Shown here one piece after another: positions 58,505 to 64,000 of a stretch of 64,000 bases of DNA. The stretch is from Amphibacillus sediminis NBRC 103570 (GTDB lineage: Bacteria; Bacillota; Bacilli; Bacillales; Amphibacillaceae). The stretch is taken from the NCBI RefSeq assembly GCF_001552275.1, contig NZ_BCQW01000003.1:62001-126000 (forward strand), given 5' to 3'. Below the pieces are notes generated by a model. It worked only from the letters and a program-made list of their open reading frames with translations, had not been told where the DNA came from and ran no database searches. Position numbers and translations under genes: made by a program. Position 1 is the stretch's first letter, and every line of letters begins with the position of its first letter.

Positions 58505-59612
58505 TATTTTGTGGTCCTATGACAAGCTCAGCCAGTAAATCTGGCGTAGCTTGTTTAATATCGTCGGGTACATCCTGACCATTCGTTAAGTAAGCAACAC
58601 CTATCTGGTATCGGTAGGCTAAATTTACCACAGTTCCAAAGCTAGCTGTTTCATCTGTTTTCGTTAAAATTAAGCTGGTAAGGGGGATCGTCTGAAATTG
58701 CTTAAAAATCGCTAACACATCACTTGCTTTGGTTGTCATGGATAAAACGAGATAGGTTTCGATATCTTGCTCGAGATCTACAACCTTACCTAGCTCGGCA
58801 ACATATTTTGGGTTGCGAAAATTACGTCCGGCAGTATCGACAAAAACAAGATCATACTGTTGAAATTTAAGTCTTGCTTTTTGATAATCTTCCGTCGTAT
58901 ACGCAATTTCAATCGGTATATCAAGGATTTTAGCATATGTTTTTAATTGTTCAATAGCTGCAATTCGATATGTATCAGCTGTAATCAGGGCGACCTTTTT
59001 ATTGTCCTTTAGCATACTCATAGCAGCAAGCTTGGCAATCGTCGTTGTTTTTCCTACTCCTGTTGGACCGACAAGATGAATAAACTTTTTCTGAAAGCTT
59101 ATTGATTTGACCTGATATTGAGAGAAGAGATGCTTAAGCTTCTGTTTTAATAAGATTTTGGCTTCTAAATAAGTATAATCACGTGAGCCAGCTTCCTCAA
59201 TTGTTTCTTGGATAAGGGTTTGGGCAATCTCTGATTCTACCTCTTGCTCGACCAGTAGCTCTAATAATGATTCAAATGCCGCAGGAAACGATGGTCGTTC
59301 GTCCTGGCTAGTCTTTGCTTCCACCCATTTTCTAAGTGAACGTAATTCTTCCAGGACAATAGCCTGTTGCTTATCATCGTGCTTTAATGTTGTTTCTTTC
59401 TTCTTAAGCGTTGGCTTAATTTGAGGCTGTTTAGTGACTGGTTTGGGTTCAACTGCAGCTACCACCTCGATATTTTTCTTTTTAAACAAGCCAAGTAATC
59501 CACCTGTGTAGATTACTTTGGAGTTTAGTATAACCGCATCACTACCTAGCTCTTTTCTAACTTGTTGCATGGCTTCTGGCATTGTTGGTGCAATATATTT
59601 TTTTACTTTCAT
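58491..59612 (-). CDS. flhF: SRP-like GTPase FlhF
   Basis: This 373-residue signal-recognition-type GTPase has G1 VGPTGVGKTTTIAKLA (about 190-205), DTAGRN (about 270) and TKTDE (about 335). A basic N-terminal region (about 1-110) precedes an NG core. It directs the position of flagella. It starts 4 bp inside flhA's end. Confidence 0.93.
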   Translation of the reverse strand: MKVKKYIAPTMPEAMQQVRKELGSDAVILNSKVIYTGGLLGLFKKKNIEVVAAVEPKPVTKQPQIKPTLKKKETTLKHDDKQQAIVLEELRSLRKWVEAKTSQDERPSFPAAFESLLELLVEQEVESEIAQTLIQETIEEAGSRDYTYLEAKILLKQKLKHLFSQYQVKSISFQKKFIHLVGPTGVGKTTTIAKLAAMSMLKDNKKVALITADTYRIAAIEQLKTYAKILDIPIEIAYTTEDYQKARLKFQQYDLVFVDTAGRNFRNPKYVAELGKVVDLEQDIETYLVLSMTTKASDVLAIFKQFQTIPLTSLILTKTDETASFGTVVNLAYRYQIGVAYLTNGQDVPDDIKQATPDLLAELVIGPQNNDES

Positions 59613-61642
59613 CCAGCTTTCACCACCCCAACACTTTGAACATCTAAGTTTGGTTCTAATTCATTATAAGATAATACAACAACTTGAGGGAAGAATCGAT
59701 CAAGTAATTGTTTCATATACATTCTAATCGTTGGAGAGCATAAGATAATTGGTATTTCTTCTTGCAACGATACTTGCTCAACCTTCTCAGAAACGGATTT
59801 AATAATTCGCTGCTGGCTATCAGGATCTAACGCTAGGTAATTGCCATGTTCAGTTTGTTGAACATGATCCGCTATCATTTGTTCTACTTCACCTGCAACC
59901 GTTATTGCTCGTAACGTATTTGCTCCACTTGCATACTGTTTGGTAATTTGTGAAGCGAGAGCTTGACGGGCATATTCGGCTAATAGATCAGGATCATTCG
60001 TCATTTTACCGAAATCTGCTAATGTTTCAAAAATAACCGGTAAATTCCGAACAGACACTTGCTCTCGTAAAAGCTTGGCTAATACTTTTTGAATATCTCC
60101 AATACTTAACGGCTCTGGTGTTACTTCTTCTACTAAGATCGGATAACTTTCTTTCAGATGATCGACTAATTGCTTTGTTTCTTGACGACCAAGTAATAAG
60201 TGCGCATGCTTTTTAATGATCTCAGTAATGTGGGTTGATACAACGGAAGGTGGATCAACGACGGTATATCCAGATAATTCAGCATCATCTTTCAGTTCTT
60301 CTGTTATCCATTTTGCCGGAAGGCCAAAGGCTGGTTCGATCGTATCAATTCCCTCTAATTCATCCTGATCCAAGCTTGGTGTCATCGCTAAATAATGGTC
60401 TAGCATCAGTTCACCTTGGGCTACTTCGTTCCCTTTTACTTTTAACTGGTAAGCATTTGGTGGTAACTGAATATTATCACGAATACGTACAACAGGAATG
60501 ACAATACCGAATTCTATGGCAAGCTGCCGTCTAATCATAACGATGCGATCCATTAAATCACCGCCTTGATTAGTATCTACTAACGGAATCAACGCATAAC
60601 CAAACTCGAATTCAATGGGATCCATACTAATCAGATCAACCACATTTTCTTGGGACTTAATCTGCTTACTCGATTCTTCCTCTTCTTCCACTGCTTGATC
60701 TATTGGTACTTCTTTGGCTGTTCGATCTAGTAGATAGCCTCCTATAAGCAATACAGCACTGATTGAGGTTGTTAACCAAAAATTAATAGGTGTCAGACCA
60801 ATTAAGAAAACCGTCCCACCTGCTATGTATAGTAACTTTGGATATTGAAGTAATTGCCCTGTAACATCATTACTCAAATTACCTTCTGAGGCAGCCCTTG
60901 TCACTACGATACCCATCGCAGTCGAAATTAACAAGGCTGGAATCTGACTTACTAATCCATCACCAACTGTTAATTGCATATAAGTAGACATGGCTTCCCC
61001 TAAAGACATATCAAATTGCATAACACCAATAATGAGACCAAAGATAACATTAATCAGTACGATGATAATACCAGCGATTGCATCACCTTTTACGAATTTA
61101 CTAGCACCGTCCATCGCTCCATAAAAGTCTGCTTCTCGCTCGATCTTTTGACGTCGTTCCTTTGCCTGTTGCTCATTAATTAACCCTGCATTCAAGTCTG
61201 CATCAATACTCATTTGCTTACCAGGCATTGCGTCTAAGGTAAACCTTGCGCCAACTTCCGATACACGTTCACTACCTTTCGTGATAACAAGAAATTGAAT
61301 GATAATCAGAATAATAAATACAACCAAACCTACCAATGGGTTATCTCCAATAACAAAAGAACCAAATGTATCAACTACATTACCAGCATCAGCTTCACTT
61401 AATATTGAACGTGTTGTCGATACATTCAAGCCTAATCGGAATAAGGTCATCAATAATAAGAGTGAGGGCAAAATGGAGAATTCTAGCGCCTCCGACGTAT
61501 TCATCGCTACTAAAATAATAATTAATGAAATTGAAATATTTACTAAAATAAGGATACTAAGTAGCCACCCCGGCAAAGGGATGATTAACATAATAATAAT
61601 GGTTATTACAAACAATAATACTGATAGATCTCTAGGCTTCAT
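59609..61642 (-). CDS. flhA: Flagellar export gate protein FlhA
   Basis: This 677-residue protein has an N-terminal membrane domain (about 1-320, about eight segments) with the conserved AEVGARFTLDAMPGKQMSIDADLNAG stretch (FHIPEP region) and a large cytoplasmic C-terminal domain that docks chaperones. The length matches B. subtilis FlhA. It overlaps flhF and lies 24 bp after flhB. Confidence 0.95.
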   Translation of the reverse strand: MKPRDLSVLLFVITIIIMLIIPLPGWLLSILILVNISISLIIILVAMNTSEALEFSILPSLLLLMTLFRLGLNVSTTRSILSEADAGNVVDTFGSFVIGDNPLVGLVVFIILIIIQFLVITKGSERVSEVGARFTLDAMPGKQMSIDADLNAGLINEQQAKERRQKIEREADFYGAMDGASKFVKGDAIAGIIIVLINVIFGLIIGVMQFDMSLGEAMSTYMQLTVGDGLVSQIPALLISTAMGIVVTRAASEGNLSNDVTGQLLQYPKLLYIAGGTVFLIGLTPINFWLTTSISAVLLIGGYLLDRTAKEVPIDQAVEEEEESSKQIKSQENVVDLISMDPIEFEFGYALIPLVDTNQGGDLMDRIVMIRRQLAIEFGIVIPVVRIRDNIQLPPNAYQLKVKGNEVAQGELMLDHYLAMTPSLDQDELEGIDTIEPAFGLPAKWITEELKDDAELSGYTVVDPPSVVSTHITEIIKKHAHLLLGRQETKQLVDHLKESYPILVEEVTPEPLSIGDIQKVLAKLLREQVSVRNLPVIFETLADFGKMTNDPDLLAEYARQALASQITKQYASGANTLRAITVAGEVEQMIADHVQQTEHGNYLALDPDSQQRIIKSVSEKVEQVSLQEEIPIILCSPTIRMYMKQLLDRFFPQVVVLSYNELEPNLDVQSVGVVKAG

Positions 61643-61666
61643 ATTAGTCTCTCCTTACAAGCTGTA

Positions 61667-62749
61667 TTATGCTTTTCGTTCAACCTGATATACGTAAGCT
61701 AAAACCTCCGCCACAGCTTGATAAAACGTTTCATTAATCACATGTCCAATTTCTATTTCAGCGTATAATGCTCTTGCTAAAGGGCGATTTTCTACAATTA
61801 CCACATTGTGATTTTTAGCTATATCACGAATCTTAAACGCGACATAATCAACACCTTTAGCAACAACATAAGGGGCGTCCGCCTTTGTTTCATCGTACTT
61901 GATCGCAACGGCATAATGGGTTGGGTTTGTAATTACCACATCGGCGTGGGGTATCTCACTCATCATCCGCCGCATCGCCATCTGACGCTGCCGTTCCTTG
62001 ATTTTTGATTTAATCAATGGATCCCCTTCGATATTTTTATACTCATCTTTTATATCTTGCTTTGACATTCTAATATTTTTTTCATAGTCATATCGCTGAT
62101 AAGCATAATCAAATACGGCTAAGATAAGTAGGGCAATAGCTGCTGAAATTCCCATTGTCGTAACGGTTTGCCCTAAAAAGGAAAGTGCCCCATCTAAACT
62201 ACCAAATGAAAGCATCATAATCTCATCTTTATTTGACCATAAAACATAGAAAGTAATCGTACCTACAATAGCAATTTTAAAAACAGATTTCAACAGCTCT
62301 ACTAGCGCTCTCAACGAAAAAATTCGCTTAGCACCAGAAATCGGGTTAATTCGGTCAAGTTTCATCTGCAAAGGCTCTGTTGTATAAAGAAAACCCACCT
62401 GAATAATATTGGCTGCTAAACCAATGACTAGTGCAATCCCCATAATTGGTGCAATGGTTATAGCAATATAGGATAGGACATCAATAAAAATAATGTGAAG
62501 CTGATCAAATGTTATCTCCCACGACAAATATTCTGTGAAGACTTTTTGGTATAGTCCTGTTAGTCGTTCCTTCCAAAAGGGTCCGATTATAATAAAAGCA
62601 ATAAAGATAAAAAACAATAACAAGGCAGTATTTACATCCTGGCTTTTAGCAACTTGACCTTTTTTTCTAGTGTCTTCACGCTTTTTTGGAGTCGCTTTTT
62701 CTGTTTTTTCACCTGAAAAAAATTGCAAGTCCAATCGTAATTGAGACAT
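61667..62749 (-). CDS. flhB: Flagellar export switch protein FlhB
   Basis: This 360-residue membrane protein has four membrane segments (about 35-215) and the autocleavage motif NPTHYAVAIKY (about 265), including the N-P bond for self-cleavage that switches export substrate class. It follows fliR by 5 bp. Confidence 0.95.
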   Translation of the reverse strand: MSQLRLDLQFFSGEKTEKATPKKREDTRKKGQVAKSQDVNTALLLFFIFIAFIIIGPFWKERLTGLYQKVFTEYLSWEITFDQLHIIFIDVLSYIAITIAPIMGIALVIGLAANIIQVGFLYTTEPLQMKLDRINPISGAKRIFSLRALVELLKSVFKIAIVGTITFYVLWSNKDEIMMLSFGSLDGALSFLGQTVTTMGISAAIALLILAVFDYAYQRYDYEKNIRMSKQDIKDEYKNIEGDPLIKSKIKERQRQMAMRRMMSEIPHADVVITNPTHYAVAIKYDETKADAPYVVAKGVDYVAFKIRDIAKNHNVVIVENRPLARALYAEIEIGHVINETFYQAVAEVLAYVYQVERKA

Positions 62750-62754
62750 AGTAG

Positions 62755-63534
62755 CTAGACCCCTCCTAAAATACGCATAAAGACTTCTAGTATTTCAATA
62801 ATATAGTTAAATAATCGTTGAACTAAACTAATATATAAGGTCATAAACATTCCTAAGACAAATAATGAAACCGTGATTTTAATCGGAATACCTACCACAA
62901 AAACATTAAGCTGTGGTACCGTTCTTGCTACAATTCCTAAAGCAACATCGACTAGAAAAAGGCAGCCAACAATCGGTATTGCCATTTGGAAGGCGATTAA
63001 AAACAATTGAGTAAATGTAGTCAAAACAGTTGTAATGTAACCATTTGAGCCTATATGAATGAGCTGATCAATTTTGATTAAGTCAAAGCTATAAAAAGCA
63101 CCATTAATAAATAGATGATGACCATCTACAGCTAGTAAAAATAATAAGGCGAACATATGGAAGTATTGCCCGATTACCGGACTCTGAGCACCAGTTTGCG
63201 GGTCAACGACATTCGCAATGGCAAACCCCATTTGAAAATCAATGAACCCACCGGCAATTTGAACGACTGATAAAACAAGATAAGCTAGTAGTCCAAGTAT
63301 AATACCAACTAATACCTCTTTAAAGATTAAGATAACATAGGCTAAATCAATAGTAAGTTCAGGTATATCAATGGATAACACCATGATCAAGCTCATGAAA
63401 AAGGCAAAGCCAACTTTAAACGGGTTTGGAATGTTACGATATGAAAAAATAGGCACAGTAGCTATAAAAGCAACAATTCGAGTGAAAATGAGTAAGAAAG
63501 CAGGTAAGCTATTGAGATCAAATAGTGTCAGCAT
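62755..63534 (-). CDS. fliR: Flagellar biosynthesis protein FliR
   Basis: This 259-residue export-apparatus membrane subunit has six hydrophobic segments and the family pattern MGFAIANVVDPQTGAQSPVIGQ near the middle. It lies between fliQ and flhB, the normal order. Confidence 0.94.
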   Translation of the reverse strand: MLTLFDLNSLPAFLLIFTRIVAFIATVPIFSYRNIPNPFKVGFAFFMSLIMVLSIDIPELTIDLAYVILIFKEVLVGIILGLLAYLVLSVVQIAGGFIDFQMGFAIANVVDPQTGAQSPVIGQYFHMFALLFLLAVDGHHLFINGAFYSFDLIKIDQLIHIGSNGYITTVLTTFTQLFLIAFQMAIPIVGCLFLVDVALGIVARTVPQLNVFVVGIPIKITVSLFVLGMFMTLYISLVQRLFNYIIEILEVFMRILGGV

Positions 63535-63537
63535 TTG

Positions 63538-63810
63538 TTAACCCACAAACTGATTTAAATTCATCAAAATATTAGTAGCAAATTCAACAATTCTCGTCAG
63601 CATCCATGGTCCGAAAAAAACAAGTCCTAATAGGACCGCCACAATTTTCGGAATAAATGCCAAGGTTTGCTCCTGAATTTGTGTTGTTGCTTGAAAAATA
63701 CTGACTAAAAGGCCTACCGATAATGCCAAAATTAATAATGGACCTGCTACCATTAATACAGTATATATTGCTTGCTCAGCAAGTGATATAATGAATTCTG
63801 CACTCATCAC
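63538..63810 (-). CDS. fliQ: Flagellar biosynthesis protein FliQ
   Basis: This 90-residue protein with two membrane helices (GPLLILALSVGLLVSIFQATTQIQEQTLAFIPKI) forms part of the helical export pore with FliP and FliR. It is 3 bp before fliR and 20 bp after fliP. Confidence 0.94.
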   Translation of the reverse strand: MMSAEFIISLAEQAIYTVLMVAGPLLILALSVGLLVSIFQATTQIQEQTLAFIPKIVAVLLGLVFFGPWMLTRIVEFATNILMNLNQFVG

Positions 63811-63830
63811 ACTCTTCTCCTTTTATAAAG

Positions 63831-64000
63831 CTAATTGAATCCTGATAATAAAGCGTCAGTAATGAGATACCAGCCATCGACTAAGACAAAAAGCAAGACT
63901 TTGAATGGCAGTGAAATCATAACAGGCGGTAGCATCATCATCCCCATTGACATCAGCACACTGGCTACCGTCATATCAATGACAAGAAACGGAATAAAAA
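63831..64000 (-). CDS. fliP: Flagellar biosynthesis protein FliP, C-terminal part
   Basis: The window edge cuts this gene, leaving 55 codons and the TAG stop at 63831-63833. The visible part ([19 protein letters not shown], then [20 protein letters not shown]) is the diagnostic FliP C-terminus. The 5' part lies beyond position 64000. It continues the flagellar operon upstream. Confidence 0.95.
   Translation of the reverse strand, partial: FIPFLVIDMTVASVLMSMGMMMLPPVMISLPFKVLLFVLVDGWYLITDALLSGFN

Overview
The window is a compact bacterial chromosome segment. Every recognised intact gene lies on the minus strand and is transcribed right to left. Gene content and order (fliP-Q-R/flhB-A-F-G/cheB-A-W-C-D/sigD, rpsB-tsf-pyrH-frr-uppS-cdsA-dxr-rseP-proS-polC, rimP-nusA-ylxR-ylxQ-infB-ylxP-rbfA-truB-ribF-rpsO-pnp, ymxH-dpaAB-asd-dapG-ftsK-ymfC, ymfF-H-I) match the Bacillus subtilis core. 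AT-rich codon use, AGGAGG ribosome binding sites, PolC, dipicolinate synthase and YmxH point to a low-G+C, flagellated, endospore-forming member of the Bacillaceae. A halophilic or alkaliphilic genus such as Amphibacillus or Gracilibacillus is a guess; the sequence does not settle the genus.

Layout from left to right: (1) 4-5023, a sucrose module (scrB, scrK, PTS EIIBC, LacI regulator) with two matching operators. (2) 5024-5834, junction debris with a probable helicase-tail fragment. (3) 5835-9124, ymfI-ymfH-ymfF. (4) 9383-15369, a nucleoside-type ABC transporter (two permeases, a double ATPase, a BMP lipoprotein) and a GntR regulator. (5) 15489-17789, the FtsK/SpoIIIE DNA translocase. (6) 18361-22886, aspartokinase, Asd, dipicolinate synthase and YmxH, with a sigma-K-like promoter before dpaA. 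(7) 23963-34048, the pnp-rpsO-ribF-truB-rbfA-infB-nusA-rimP translation and RNA block. (8) 34502-49427, polC, proS, rseP, dxr, cdsA, uppS, frr, pyrH, tsf and rpsB. (9) 49882-64000, the distal end of the large flagellar/chemotaxis operon, cut inside fliP by the window edge.

The ordinary genes are conventional. The unusual material is in the gaps. Five copies of a roughly 190-245 bp element (R1) with elaborate pairing potential, RNA-like in character, occupy gaps near 18.2, 23.0/23.8, 44.9, 47.4 and 49.7 kb. One copy is split by a 730-bp ISL3-type remnant with 8-bp target duplications, and that remnant carries a further palindromic repeat. A second family (R2) has five copies. Several gaps holding repeats are where B. 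subtilis has genes absent here (dapA/ymfA/tepA; ylxY/mlpA). The R1 family, possibly the orphan guide RNA or end of an IS200/IS605-, IscB- or TnpB-type transposon, is the best candidate for something not fully described.
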